Source: Oscillatoriaceae cyanobacterium M7585_C2015_266 (GTDB lineage Bacteria; Cyanobacteriota; Cyanobacteriia; Cyanobacteriales; Oscillatoriaceae). Taken from it: a stretch of 64,000 bases of DNA. The stretch lies in NCBI GenBank assembly GCA_015295835.1, contig DVEG01000020.1, positions 186,001-250,000 on the forward strand. Direction: 5' to 3'. The first letter of the stretch is position 1; each line of letters starts with the position of its first letter. The notes under the pieces were generated by a model. That model did no database searches and was not told the origin of the DNA. It saw only the letters and a program-made list of their open reading frames with translations. This document shows, in pieces, positions 8,937 through 18,462 of the stretch. Position numbers and translations under genes: made by a program.

Positions 8937-9206
8937 CTAGTTTGGACTTGTCTGTAGCAATTCGTCGAGTTTGCCGCTGGCATTGAGCTCGTATAATTCT
9001 TCACAGCCCCCTATATGCTGATTATTGATGAAAATTTGCGGCACAGAGCGTCTGCCATTTGCTCTTTCTGCCATTTTGGTGCGGGCTTCCTCATCCCCGT
9101 CAACACTGTATTCAATAAATTCAACGCCTTTTTTATTCAGTAAGTCTTTGGCACGAAGGCAGTAAGGGCAGCTTTTCCAGGTATAGATTTCAACTTTAGC
9201 GGCCAT
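8937..9206 (-). CDS. grxC: Glutaredoxin 3
   Basis: This is a dithiol glutaredoxin of 89 residues with active site CPYC (in WKSCPYCLRAK) and the downstream glutathione-binding motifs SVPQIFI and GGCEEL. It reduces disulfides and glutathionylated proteins at the expense of glutathione. A longer frame reaches upstream to 9311, but those 35 residues are basic and not conserved. The ATG at 9204-9206 is preceded by GAAGAGAA and begins right at the fold (MAAKVEIYTW), so I chose it. It probably forms a unit with gshB downstream. Confidence 0.94.
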   Translation of the reverse strand: MAAKVEIYTWKSCPYCLRAKDLLNKKGVEFIEYSVDGDEEARTKMAERANGRRSVPQIFINNQHIGGCEELYELNASGKLDELLQTSPN

Positions 9207-9382
9207 ATTCTCTTCAAATTTTAACTTTTGTTTCTTAAATTTTAAATCCATATAGTTTTTTTTGACCTCAGACTGAGTTAATATTCTGCTGCCACTTGAT
9301 AGCGATACCATAAAGAAAGCCCCTACTCCAAGTGAGCGGGGAGGCGAGTAAAATCTCTCAAATATAGACTTTAACAGGACTT

Positions 9383-10024
9383 TTAGGATTTATGCAGGGG
9401 AATCTGCCTTTTACTGTAGTAGTGCGATATTGCCAAAGCCATAAGAAACAGTGCGCTGACGGTGCCCGGTTCAGGTATAGCCTTTTTCTCGGAAATCTGC
9501 GGAACGATAATTTTGCCCGTGTTTTTTAGATTTGAACTCCCTTTGCTTTTAATTTGCTGATAGCTTATCCCGAAGTTACTCAGAGCTACCTTATTTACAT
9601 AATCTGTTGTAGAAGGATGAGTTTGGGCGATTTGGCTGCTGCGATCGCTGTCTACTCCTGTTTTTTGCTGGCGAGCTTGGTTGGGCAGGGAGTCATTCAG
9701 TAGAGTACTAGGAAAGATTGCAAAACTGAGAGCGGCGAGCTTCCTTTCGTTAATATCAAAATGAGTTCCGACTCTATTCTGAGAGTACTCCCAAAATCTA
9801 GACGTTGCTTCAGATGTAAGTCTTGTAATAGTTTGTCCTTTCAGTTTTCCGTCAAAAGAAATCGTGAAATATTGATTTATGTCCTGTTTTTCAGGAACCC
9901 CGCTTCTAGCAGTGAATATAAAAGCTGAAGCCGATGGTGCTAAGGCACCAGACACTATTCCTGCCGAAGCTAACACAGCGAAGCCAACGGCGATTTTTAA
10001 AGATTGCCTAAACATTTTTTTCAT
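9383..10024 (-). CDS. PEP-CTERM sorting-domain secreted protein
   Basis: This 213-residue exported protein has an N-terminal signal peptide (hydrophobic AVGFAVLASAGIVSGALA, cleavage near ASAF). Its C-terminus is a PEP-CTERM tripartite signal: IPEPGTVSAL, then a hydrophobic helix, then basic residues (YYSKRQIPLHK). Such tails are cut and anchored by exosortase (EpsH/XrtA type), so an exosortase should exist elsewhere in the genome. The central part has no recognised domain and carries no cysteines. A 15-base palindrome lies 62 bases upstream. The role is unknown; surface or exopolysaccharide-associated function is typical of the class. Confidence 0.8.
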   Translation of the reverse strand: MKKMFRQSLKIAVGFAVLASAGIVSGALAPSASAFIFTARSGVPEKQDINQYFTISFDGKLKGQTITRLTSEATSRFWEYSQNRVGTHFDINERKLAALSFAIFPSTLLNDSLPNQARQQKTGVDSDRSSQIAQTHPSTTDYVNKVALSNFGISYQQIKSKGSSNLKNTGKIIVPQISEKKAIPEPGTVSALFLMALAISHYYSKRQIPLHKS

Positions 10025-10330
10025 AGATTACTATCAGAATATTTTGAGCCAGGAACAAAAAGTTTTCAAATGTTTTGTCACCTCTCACAATTCAATTGTG
10101 TTTTCGACCGCCCCCAATTTATTCAGTAGTAGATTACACGTACAAAATCAACCCCTCAATTCGATTCTTGTAAATAATTTATATATACAGCAGCCAGCCC
10201 CTGTCTATAGTTCATGAACATCTTATTCAAATCTTCATATTAGCTCAGCCAAATTGCTAAAGTTTTTGCGTTTTCTGGCGGAAAACAACGGCCACAGATG
10301 TAGAAAAATTTTTCCTAATTTGTCCATTGC
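10025..10330. other. Spacer upstream of the PEP-CTERM gene, with a palindrome
   Basis: No gene is supported in these 306 bases. The spacer holds the presumed promoter region of the PEP-CTERM gene and the 3' flank of hflX. The only clear element is the perfect palindrome CACAATT-C-AATTGTG at 10086-10100, a plausible operator or small hairpin. Confidence 0.5.
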
Positions 10331-12094
10331 TCAGGAAATGTTGATTCTATTTGGTGCTACTGCATAGTGAATCAGTTGAGCGAGTCGATGGCGCAGGGTT
10401 TCTAGCCCGAGAGCATTAGTTGCGGAAATAAACACTGCCTGGGGGAATTCCTTACGTGCCAAAGCCAGTGCTTCGGCGTCAGCGCGATCTATTTTATTAA
10501 AAGCGAGCAAAGCTGGCCCAGGCGTTATTGGCATTTCCGCCAAAATCGCCATCACAGAACGAATCTGACTCTGCCAAGCTGGATGAGATAAATCCACAAC
10601 GTGTAGCAGGGCATCAGCTTCAGTAACTTCTTCCAAGGTGGCGCGGAAAGCGTCAATCAGGGTAGGGGGGAGTTCGTGAATGAATCCCACTGTATCTGTC
10701 AATACAATCCACTCAGGTTCGCCAGTGACGGCGTTTGCAATTTGCAAGCGGCGCGTTGTCGGATCGAGGGTGGCAAATAACTGATCAGCAGTGTACACAT
10801 CGGCATTGGTGAGGGCATTAAGTAAGGTAGACTTGCCGGCGTTAGTATAGCCGACGATCGCCACAGAGGGTACTTGTCGGTGCTGACGAGACAGACGCAA
10901 TCGGGCGCGGTGAGCTTGCAGTTGGTTTACTTCTTGCTGTAGACGGGCAATGCGGCGTTGAATAGCGCGACGCTCGGTTTCTAGTTTAGTTTCGCCTGGC
11001 CCTCTTGTTCCGATGCCGCCGCCCAAGCGGGACATAGCTTGTCCCCTACCGGTGAGGCGGGGGAGCATGTATTCCAGTTGTGCCAGTTCTACTTGCAACT
11101 TGCCTGCCCGCGAACCTGCGCGTTGGGCGAAGATATCTAAAATCACTTCCGTGCGATCGACGACGCGCACACCGATTTGCGTTTCCAAGTTTCTCACTTG
11201 TGCTGGCGACAAGTCGCGATCAAACACTATCAAATTAGCCCCAATAGTCTGTGCGGTAAGGGCGATTTCTTGCACTTTTCCTGCCCCAACCACCGTTTGA
11301 GGGTGAGGGCTGGGGCGCCGCTGCTGTAGGGTTTGCAGCACTATTCCCCCGGCAGTTTCTACTAACCTGGCTACTTCTGCCAGCCCGTCCTGAAATTGCT
11401 GGACAGTCATATCGTCTGTCATTAGCCCCACAACCAACACGCGATCCTGGTCGGCTTCCACCTGTTGGGCGACAAATTCCCGCTCAAATTCGGCTTCCAA
11501 TCCATTCACTAACTCTAGAAAGTCTTGGGAAGTTAGCACTTCCAGACTTGTTGCTGGGGAAACGTTCCAATAGAGTTGTGAATTTGGGTTTGAGTTTTCT
11601 TCCCTGACGCGAGGTATTAAGTGGGCGAGATAGGTTGCTTTCACATAACCGCTTGCTCCCCCGCCTGCCCGGTAAAATCCGCTGCCGCTGAGGGTAAGGA
11701 GCACTAGGGCATCTAACCGCTGAATCGCCATTGCTGTCAGGGCCGCTTCGTCTGGCCCAGCCGATTTGAGCTGAGTGGCAATACAGCGAATGCCGCTGAG
11801 ACGTCCTGCACCGTAGCGGGGCAGCTCTAAGGGCGGAATTTGGGTTTGGCGGGGCGTACCAACGCCAACGCGAATGACTTGACCACGTCGGTTGATGTAC
11901 GCGCACACGGGCTCGCCAATTTCAGTGCTGATGGCGGCGAGTCGCTGGGCAAATTCTGGTGTTGTGAGCCGATCGCCCGGTAGCCGCTGGTGGTACAGTT
12001 TTTGTAGCTGTTTGAGCTGGCTAGGTTTTAGACCTTGTGGGTTTCCGTAAATTGTTTCTATAGGCACACCTGACCAGTTTCCTGGCCCTCCCAA
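10331..12094 (-). CDS. hflX: Ribosome-associated GTPase HflX
   Basis: HflX is a GTPase that binds the large ribosomal subunit and splits or rescues stalled and heat-damaged ribosomes. The 587-residue protein has the long N-terminal HflX domain, with VVGAGKVQEIALTAQTIGAN and LIVFDRDLSPAQVRNLE. A glycine-rich linker follows (SRLGGGIGTRGPGETKLE). The G domain has G1 GYTNAGKST, G2 DPTTRRL, G3 DTVGF and G4 NKID. The roughly 190-residue extension before the HflX domain is typical of cyanobacterial versions. The start at 12094 is followed by an in-frame GTG at 12067 that could also serve. The gene is transcribed alone. Confidence 0.95.
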   Translation of the reverse strand: MGGPGNWSGVPIETIYGNPQGLKPSQLKQLQKLYHQRLPGDRLTTPEFAQRLAAISTEIGEPVCAYINRRGQVIRVGVGTPRQTQIPPLELPRYGAGRLSGIRCIATQLKSAGPDEAALTAMAIQRLDALVLLTLSGSGFYRAGGGASGYVKATYLAHLIPRVREENSNPNSQLYWNVSPATSLEVLTSQDFLELVNGLEAEFEREFVAQQVEADQDRVLVVGLMTDDMTVQQFQDGLAEVARLVETAGGIVLQTLQQRRPSPHPQTVVGAGKVQEIALTAQTIGANLIVFDRDLSPAQVRNLETQIGVRVVDRTEVILDIFAQRAGSRAGKLQVELAQLEYMLPRLTGRGQAMSRLGGGIGTRGPGETKLETERRAIQRRIARLQQEVNQLQAHRARLRLSRQHRQVPSVAIVGYTNAGKSTLLNALTNADVYTADQLFATLDPTTRRLQIANAVTGEPEWIVLTDTVGFIHELPPTLIDAFRATLEEVTEADALLHVVDLSHPAWQSQIRSVMAILAEMPITPGPALLAFNKIDRADAEALALARKEFPQAVFISATNALGLETLRHRLAQLIHYAVAPNRINIS

Positions 12095-12201
12095 TATATT
12101 GCACTCACTGCTATCTTATCGCCATAGAGGGTTGTTTGTGGCTAGTGCTGTCTGTTGAGAAATCCAGATAGTGCGCTCGCTGCTTTCCATATTACATGCT
12201 A

Positions 12202-13416
12202 TTAGCATCGTTGATAGCGCATACCAGGCAGTTGCGATACTAGTCCCAACAATTCCAACTGCAAAAGGGCGCTAGAAACTTCTGTAGTTGACAATCCAGA
12301 CTGAAGAGCGATCGCGTCGAAAGAAACCGCTTCCAACGTAACTGCTTGCAGCACTCTAGCAAGTTCCGGAGCCAGTTCTTCTGAAGTCTGTTCTGATTTC
12401 CGCGGCGGCACTGCTGCAGTGCATAATTCTTCCTCTTTTTTTCGAGAAGATAGGCGGGGAGTAGCAGCATTTGACGCGGTATCGAATGTGGTATCGAATA
12501 TAGACAACTGCTGAGGTAAATCAAGCGGTGGTATAGCTTTTAGCATTTCCAAAAGCTGTTCTTCATTAACAATCACTTCAGCACCATTTTTCACAAGCTG
12601 CAGACATCCTTGGGAATTGTAATCATCCACCCGCCCAGGCAAAGCGTAAACATCTCGACAAAACTCGTTTGCCAGGCGTGCGCTAATCAAAGCACCCGAG
12701 CGCGCTGGAGCTTCCATCACTAACAGTGCGCGGCTCAACCCGGCAATAATCCGATTGCGCTGGGGAAAGTTTTCGGGTTTAGTGATACTACCATATGGGT
12801 ACTCGCTGAACGCCGCCCCCTGTTCTAAGATGCGCTGGTAGAGCCTGTAATTGCTCTCAGGATACACCTTATCTAAAGGGGTGCCTAAAATCGCCAGGGT
12901 ACGCCCACCGACATCGAGACAGCCGCGATGGGCTTCGGTATCAATTCCTGCCGCCATGCCGGAAACGATTGTAAAACCGCTTTTTGCTAGAAGCCCGCTG
13001 ATGCGGCGAGTCCAACGGATGCCGTATTCGGATGGCTTGCGGGTGCCAACGATCCCCACTACTTTAGTGATGCCTTGATTTTCTAATAGGTTGATTTGCC
13101 CCCGGTAGTACAGCACTGGCGGCGGGTTGGGAATTTCTAGTAGCAGGCGGGGATATTCGGGATCGGCGGGAGAAAAGAAATGAGGATTTTTTTGCAGGTG
13201 ATTTTGGAAAAAGCTCTCAGGATCGAGTTGCGCTCGCCCGCGCACCGCTTTTTCAACTATCTGCGACCCGAATCCTTCTACTTGCCTCAATGCTGCTGGT
13301 GATGCATACCAAGCTGCTGCTAAGCTGCCAAAGTGCAAATGCAATCGTCGGATTAAAACTGGCCCTATGCCGTTAATTTGCGACCAAGCCAGCCAATATG
13401 CCCTTTCTTCTGTCAA
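12202..13416 (-). CDS. dprA: DNA-processing protein DprA
   Basis: DprA binds incoming single-stranded DNA during natural transformation and loads RecA. The 404-residue product has an N-terminal helix-hairpin-helix region (LAWSQINGIGPVLIRRL). The Rossmann-like core shows GIVGTRKPSEYG, SGMAAGIDTEAHRG, LGTPLDKVYP, FPQRNRIIAGLS, EAPARSGALISARLA and YALPGRV. The C-terminal winged-helix domain includes SFDAIALQSGLSTTEVSSAL. Between them is a variable linker. All core motifs are intact, so competence-related function is plausible; no other competence gene is adjacent. Confidence 0.94.
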   Translation of the reverse strand: MTEERAYWLAWSQINGIGPVLIRRLHLHFGSLAAAWYASPAALRQVEGFGSQIVEKAVRGRAQLDPESFFQNHLQKNPHFFSPADPEYPRLLLEIPNPPPVLYYRGQINLLENQGITKVVGIVGTRKPSEYGIRWTRRISGLLAKSGFTIVSGMAAGIDTEAHRGCLDVGGRTLAILGTPLDKVYPESNYRLYQRILEQGAAFSEYPYGSITKPENFPQRNRIIAGLSRALLVMEAPARSGALISARLANEFCRDVYALPGRVDDYNSQGCLQLVKNGAEVIVNEEQLLEMLKAIPPLDLPQQLSIFDTTFDTASNAATPRLSSRKKEEELCTAAVPPRKSEQTSEELAPELARVLQAVTLEAVSFDAIALQSGLSTTEVSSALLQLELLGLVSQLPGMRYQRC

Positions 13417-13493
13417 AGCTTTTTCCCCTCACTATTTCATGCTTGTTGCGGGCGCTTCCGCAGCGATAAATTAGCCGTATTAGGGAAATTGCG

Positions 13494-14171
13494 TCAACTT
13501 TTCCAGTTAATTAACCGCGCGTAAATATAAGCAATGGTCTCAAAAATAACTGTCCTCACTCCTTCGCTGGATTTCCACCAATTTTGGGAATTGTAATCTA
13601 TTGGCTCGGCTGCGATCGCCCCTACACTTATTTCAGGAGCCAATACTTTTTTAAATATAAACCAACTGCGGCGAGTATGAGGACCGAGGGTGTAAAGATT
13701 AATTGCCCTAACTTTTAAATCAGAATTCAAAAGCCATTCCTTGAGGGCAACAGCAGCCGTATAGGTGCGGTTTTGCAGTGAATTGGGGGCGGGAACGGCG
13801 ACAACATACTCTTTTTCCAAACCTAGTGCTATCAAAGTTGCTGCTGCTAGTTCGGCAAAACTTTTATATTCTGAAAGATGGTATCCGAGGCGCAGAGGAA
13901 GCCCGGTTGCAATTAATTTTCGATATTGACCACGTCTGAATTCGGCTAGGGCTGTTTCTAGAACACTATCTGGCATCCAGCCTTCTACAACCAAAACGTC
14001 AGCTGCGATCGGAGAGTTAACTGCGAGAAATGGATAGATATTGCTAAACGCAAACACAGCCAGAAAACTCAGGCAAAATAGAGTAACTCCCCATCCCCAG
14101 ATGGTCAGAGTCCACACTTCTTTGCGGTGAAAGAGGCGAATTTGCAATTTCTTAATAGTGCCGCGCGTCAT
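13494..14171 (-). CDS. YdcF/ElyC/SanA-like (DUF218) membrane-anchored protein
   Basis: This 225-residue protein has one N-terminal membrane helix (about residues 20-45) followed by a DUF218-like domain. It contains ADVLVVEGWMPDSVLETAL, FRRGQYRKLIATG and a segment near SLQNRTYTAAVALKEWL, where the family has its conserved Glu/Asn-Thr pattern. DUF218 proteins such as SanA and ElyC act in envelope integrity, but their chemistry is unsettled. The start codon overlaps the stop of the upstream DUF2301 gene by one base (TAATG), so the two are translationally coupled. Confidence 0.75.
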   Translation of the reverse strand: MTRGTIKKLQIRLFHRKEVWTLTIWGWGVTLFCLSFLAVFAFSNIYPFLAVNSPIAADVLVVEGWMPDSVLETALAEFRRGQYRKLIATGLPLRLGYHLSEYKSFAELAAATLIALGLEKEYVVAVPAPNSLQNRTYTAAVALKEWLLNSDLKVRAINLYTLGPHTRRSWFIFKKVLAPEISVGAIAAEPIDYNSQNWWKSSEGVRTVIFETIAYIYARLINWKS

Positions 14172-14824
14172 TACGCCCGCCGCTGTTTTAGATAAGCAAA
14201 AACACTTTTATCTCCAATATCGGCTGGTATTGCTTGAGTAATTTTGCGCAGTGCAAATACTGCGAACAGTACAGCCCAGATAGCAAGTAATACCCGCTCC
14301 GCCGTTAAGGAGAGCAATCCAGTTAGGTGAGCTAGCAGTAGGAAGGGTACTAGGGGAGTCAATAATTTAGTTTCTAATCGGTTAAAGCAAAAAGCTTCTT
14401 TAAAATATATGCCTGTTAATGCTGCAAAGGTAAAACCGATACCAAATAAAGTGGTTGGATGGTTGTAAACTGTTAAGGCTAGGGGTTCGCTACTTTGTAG
14501 CGCTAAGATGCAGGCTGCTACACTACCAATCAGCCAAAATAACTGTAGGAGGCGGTGTAGTGCAATCATGTAAATGTGGATAGTTGCCAAGCTAATGCCT
14601 AATGCCAGAGAAAAACAGGCATACAGGGGAGTGAAAAGCTGCAAGACTTTTGGGTTATTTCCTACAAGTAAGACTAGACTGGTGCCGATTGCAAAACATA
14701 GGCAAGCTATGAGTAATCCGCTGCGGTAGATGATGACGCCTATGCGATCGCTCTGAGTAATGGTAAATTCACCAAATTGACCTTGGTATACTACCTCTGG
14801 TTGTAACTGGTTAATTTGTGTCAT
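14171..14824 (-). CDS. DUF2301-type integral membrane protein
   Basis: This 217-residue protein has about seven hydrophobic segments from residue 27 onward. The pattern QGQFGEFTITQSDRIGVIIYRSG, then ALTGIYFKEAFCFNRLETK near residue 150, fits the cyanobacterial DUF2301 family, whose role is unknown. A longer frame extends to 14872. I chose the ATG at 14822-14824 because it has an AGGGGA ribosome-binding site at proper distance. It is coupled by TAATG to the DUF218-like gene downstream, which suggests a joint envelope function. Confidence 0.78.
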   Translation of the reverse strand: MTQINQLQPEVVYQGQFGEFTITQSDRIGVIIYRSGLLIACLCFAIGTSLVLLVGNNPKVLQLFTPLYACFSLALGISLATIHIYMIALHRLLQLFWLIGSVAACILALQSSEPLALTVYNHPTTLFGIGFTFAALTGIYFKEAFCFNRLETKLLTPLVPFLLLAHLTGLLSLTAERVLLAIWAVLFAVFALRKITQAIPADIGDKSVFAYLKQRRA

Positions 14825-14957
14825 GGTTTCCCCTACTCTATCAACGGCAAGGCAATTGCTGCTAGTATACACTTTAGTTTTAGTTATAAACTATCCTCCT
14901 AGTGAGTATAAAAGTTAATCTGTAGTTTTAATTTTGCTTTTTACTTTTTATTAGTTT

Positions 14958-15746
14958 TTAGTTGAATTTTATTTCTACCCTAGATCCTAAATTCAGCCCT
15001 AACTGGGAGCAAGCATTGCCGTTGCTGACGGCGATTTCTACCCAGCCGTGACTGCCGATAAGGGCGAGCGCTGTACCTGGGGGGCTGTCGCTATAAGTGT
15101 TGTAGCTGGGTAGGGTCAATCCGGCGACGACTGCGGACCAAACTTTACCCATAACGAAAGCGCCTGGGATATTAGTGACACAGTTGCCAAAATAATCTAT
15201 ATATTGGATGTAGCCCTCTGCACCGGTTTCAGTTTGGATACACGGGTCTATGGGAAGCTGAACTAAGGAGTCTTTTTCGATCGCTTTTCCCATATTTTTT
15301 AAAGGAACACCGCTGGCTAAATGAGCTGCCACTGGTGCAAAGATATCGCGAGCGTGGAAAGTGGAGCTGGGTGTGGGAGTGCGCCAGAACTGGGGGTTTG
15401 TCAGTTCGACTACAGCGAGGGGCGGATACTGAGCAAGTACGCCGCTGAACAAACCATTATCTGGTCCAACTAGGAACCCAGCGGCAGTTTCCACTGCGAT
15501 CGCTCGCCGACGGCTCCCCACCCCCGGATCTACTACTGCTACATGTACTGTTCCCTCTGGAAAATAGGGAAAAGCATTCATCAAACAAAACCTAGCTGCT
15601 GCAATATTTTGCGGGGCGAGCGCGTGGGTTATATCCACCACCCTCAGATTTGGGTTAATTTGGGCAATGACTCCCTTCATTACCCCCACATAAACGTCGC
15701 TTAAACCAAAATCCGTTAGCAGAGTCAGGAGTCTATTTTCAGCCAT
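14958..15746 (-). CDS. SAM hydrolase / chlorinase-fluorinase family (DUF62) protein
   Basis: The 262-residue protein shows the two-domain DUF62 fold. The N-terminal part has LLTDFGLSDVYVGVMKGVI, FPEGTVHVAVVDPGVGSRRRAIA and VGPDNGLFSGV. The C-terminal beta-barrel has YFGNCVTNIPG and an SHGWVEIAVSNG segment. Family members either hydrolyse S-adenosylmethionine to adenosine and methionine or, in a few specialised cases, halogenate it. The hydroxide-using enzymes are the widespread type and the likelier assignment here. It stands alone; metK is 24 kb away. Confidence 0.88.
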   Translation of the reverse strand: MAENRLLTLLTDFGLSDVYVGVMKGVIAQINPNLRVVDITHALAPQNIAAARFCLMNAFPYFPEGTVHVAVVDPGVGSRRRAIAVETAAGFLVGPDNGLFSGVLAQYPPLAVVELTNPQFWRTPTPSSTFHARDIFAPVAAHLASGVPLKNMGKAIEKDSLVQLPIDPCIQTETGAEGYIQYIDYFGNCVTNIPGAFVMGKVWSAVVAGLTLPSYNTYSDSPPGTALALIGSHGWVEIAVSNGNACSQLGLNLGSRVEIKFN

Positions 15747-16152
15747 CTTTGACCTATTTGTTAATTATTTTTGTATTCTTGCTCAACAACTACCTTTAAA
15801 TTTTAACAAAATTTTTCTTTTATTTTTTTCTAAAAATGCTATATTAATAATAACGGAAATAGTTTTAATCGTTAACTGCAAATCTTATAATATTTTATAA
15901 CTAAATAATAAGTGATAACTGGAATTCAAAAAATACAAATACATTTATACAGTCAGTCAAAGTAAGAAAATTTCCGGATTGCAGCGGCTGTAAAGCGTAT
16001 TAAATATGTAAAATTATCCTCCCTGGGCATAAGGTAAAGCCTAGACTTCCAACCTCACAATTGGAATTTCCTGTTACTTTGCGAGAAGCCGTGCTCCATG
16101 CGCGTCTATAGTAACTATTTTTATTTTACTGTGTTTAGAAATAAATTTCAAG
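15747..16152. other. AT-rich divergent spacer between the DUF62 and PBP2 genes
   Basis: These 406 bases separate two divergent genes and should hold both promoters. The left half is strongly AT-rich with several TATAAT-like words. A small hairpin (TTCCAA at 16047-16052 with TTGGAA at 16061-16066) lies about 90 bases before the PBP2 start. I see no convincing small gene or known RNA. Confidence 0.5.
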
Positions 16153-17925
16153 ATGGCTAGGGAATTTTCTTTTTCATCTCAATCAAACTCTTTTAACTTA
16201 CCCTTGCCGCGAGCCAGTCGGTCGATAGCATTCATGCTCATTGTCACAACTTTTTTTAGCGTGTACGTAGTGCGTCTGGCTCAGTTACAACTGATTCAAG
16301 GAGAATACAATAGACAGAGAGCCGAACTGAATCGCATTAGACCGATTCCCATTCCCTCAGATCGCGGCAATATACTGGATCGCAACGGCCAAGTAATGGT
16401 GGCCAACCGCATGTCGCGAGGGGTTTATTTGTGGCCTAGGGAACAGTCGCCGCAGCAATGGCAAGTGACGGCAAAGAAGCTGGGGGCTATTCTAAAAATT
16501 TCCCCGGCGGAAATTCTAAAAAAATTAGAGCAGAGGGGCTACAAATCAGCGTTACCTGTGCGCATAAGTCGGGATATAAACGTGGAAACATTCATCGCTT
16601 TGGCGGAGAAAATAGGTAACTTACGAGGAGTAGAACTGCGGGCAGAATCCAACCGCAATTACCCTTACGGCGATTTAGCGGCTCATGTTTTTGGATACAT
16701 TGGCGAGGCAACAGAAGAAGATTTAAAGGCTAATCCAGAATATCCGATGGGCATGATCGTCGGTCAAATGGGTATTGAACGCAAAGCGAATGCCCAGTTA
16801 GCAGGGGTTTGGGGAGCTCGTTTAATCGAGGTGGATGCGAGGGGAAATGAAATACGGGAACTGGGTGTGAGACCTCCCAAAGCTGGGGAGCCAGTGCAGC
16901 TTACACTAGACCTCGACCTGCAAAAAACTGCTGAAAAAGCTCTCGGCAATCGCCGGGGAGGGGTTGTTGTGCTGGATGTCAAAACTGGTGCGGTTTTGGC
17001 GATGACCAGTTGGCCGAGGTTTGATCCTAATATTTTTACGCGTAAAATATCTTCTGCAGATTGGCAGCGCCTGCAAGCACCAGACAAGCCATTTCTAAAT
17101 CGGGCTCTGCAAGGCTATCCTCCGGGCAGTACGTTTAAGGTTATTACAGCGATCGCTGGTTTGGAGTCTGGTAAGTTTACTCCAGATTCTATTTTATATA
17201 GTTCTTCTTCTATTAATGTCGGCGGTATTGACTTTCACGAACATGGTGGGGGTTACGGTCCCATTGGCTTTGTTGATGCTTTAGCCTATAGTTCCAATAC
17301 ATTTTTCTATCAAGTTGGTATGGCAGCAGGTCCGGAGGAAATTGCCAAATGGGCGCGGCGGTTGGGAATTGGAGAAACAACGGATTTAGATTTGTTGGGG
17401 TTAGGGCAAGGCAGTCATGGTTCTGTTCCGACGCCGGCTGAAAAATACAAGATTTCTGACGAACCTTGGTATGCTGGCGATACAGTGACGATGTCGATCG
17501 GTCAAGGTTTGGTGTTGGTGACGCCTTTAGAAATGGCGGTGATGACGGCTGCGATCGCCAATGGTGGTTACCGTGTAAAGCCTCATCTTTTAGCTTCTCA
17601 AACCAACACCCCTCTCACCAAACCCGAACCCACTGGTATGAAACGGGAAACGATCGAAACGGTTCGCAAAGGATTGATTGCTGTAGTGGAAAAAGGAACC
17701 GGTAGGGGAATCAATGACGGTTCTATCCCCTTAACTGGAGGTAAAACAGGCACGGCTGAAGTGCCGGGGCAGGAAGATAATTCCAATTATATCGCTTTTG
17801 GGCCTGCTGATAAACCGGAAATTGCTATTGGAATTGTTGTGGAAAATGGCGGTTATGGTGCGGTTTCGGCTGCTCCTATCGCTCACGAAATATTTAAAAC
17901 TTATTTCAGCAAGCAAAAACTTTAA
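16153..17925 (+). CDS. mrdA: Penicillin-binding protein 2 (elongation transpeptidase)
   Basis: This class B penicillin-binding protein of 590 residues cross-links peptidoglycan during cell elongation with the RodA/MreB system. There is a cytoplasmic tail, one membrane helix (about residues 25-45), the dimerisation domain (RGNILDRNGQVMVANR) and the transpeptidase domain. Active-site motifs are SxxK in PPGSTFKVITA (serine near 326), SxN in YSSNTFF (near 379) and KTGTAE (near 530). All are intact. It is monocistronic here, with no rodA or mreBCD next to it. Confidence 0.94.
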   Translation: MAREFSFSSQSNSFNLPLPRASRSIAFMLIVTTFFSVYVVRLAQLQLIQGEYNRQRAELNRIRPIPIPSDRGNILDRNGQVMVANRMSRGVYLWPREQSPQQWQVTAKKLGAILKISPAEILKKLEQRGYKSALPVRISRDINVETFIALAEKIGNLRGVELRAESNRNYPYGDLAAHVFGYIGEATEEDLKANPEYPMGMIVGQMGIERKANAQLAGVWGARLIEVDARGNEIRELGVRPPKAGEPVQLTLDLDLQKTAEKALGNRRGGVVVLDVKTGAVLAMTSWPRFDPNIFTRKISSADWQRLQAPDKPFLNRALQGYPPGSTFKVITAIAGLESGKFTPDSILYSSSSINVGGIDFHEHGGGYGPIGFVDALAYSSNTFFYQVGMAAGPEEIAKWARRLGIGETTDLDLLGLGQGSHGSVPTPAEKYKISDEPWYAGDTVTMSIGQGLVLVTPLEMAVMTAAIANGGYRVKPHLLASQTNTPLTKPEPTGMKRETIETVRKGLIAVVEKGTGRGINDGSIPLTGGKTGTAEVPGQEDNSNYIAFGPADKPEIAIGIVVENGGYGAVSAAPIAHEIFKTYFSKQKL

Positions 17926-18145
17926 TATATTGCGGTTGGGGCGAGGGCGCTGTTGCACAATTCTCGCCTCTATACCGGCACGCACTGTTCTGGATTGATT
18001 GCCATTGCTGATGTTTGCTATTAGGCCAACTTATATGCTATACATCCATTCGTTAAGTTTCTGTAAATTTTGATACAGTTTGCCAAAAAGTGTTATATTA
18101 GAGGAGGAAATAAAAAGAGCAAATAGGAATTGAGGACTGTTTGCC

Positions 18146-18301
18146 ATGAACAAATCACGTCAAGAAATATTAAAAGAAGTCGCTGCCACTCACCGGGCTA
18201 ATATCAAAAAGAGCCTGGAACACCGCATGGAAGTAGCCAGAGCCCAAGGGAATGAGGAATTACTCCGTCAGTTGGAAGCTGAAGCGAACTATTTTAGCTA
18301 A
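18146..18301 (+). CDS. Small helical protein of 51 residues
   Basis: This short frame starts at ATG 18146 and ends at TAA 18299-18301. The product is charged and helical: MNKSRQEILKEVAATHR, then two further amphipathic stretches (EHRMEVARAQGNEELLRQL) and a short end. There is no membrane segment or cysteine. The GAGGAC upstream could serve as ribosome-binding site. It resembles the many conserved cyanobacterial proteins of about 50 residues with unknown role. I judge it real from its clean start, composition and isolated position, and cannot give a function. Confidence 0.6.
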   Translation: MNKSRQEILKEVAATHRANIKKSLEHRMEVARAQGNEELLRQLEAEANYFS

Positions 18302-18462
18302 GAGAATCAGGATTTATCTCGGATTGGAGAGAGGAGATTGCCCATCTCAGGTACCTGTAGCGGGCAGCGATCGCTTTTTTCAGTAATTAAAACTAAAGCG
18401 ATCGCAATTACATTAATACCATACAGGCAAATGAGATGGGCAAGTAGGGGCTTTAGAGAAAG

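Noticed and set aside
16021..16110. Possible small regulatory RNA with a TTCCAA/TTGGAA hairpin before the PBP2 gene.
   Set aside because: The stem is only six base pairs, the motif does not match Yfr1 or other known cyanobacterial RNAs, and there is no T-run.
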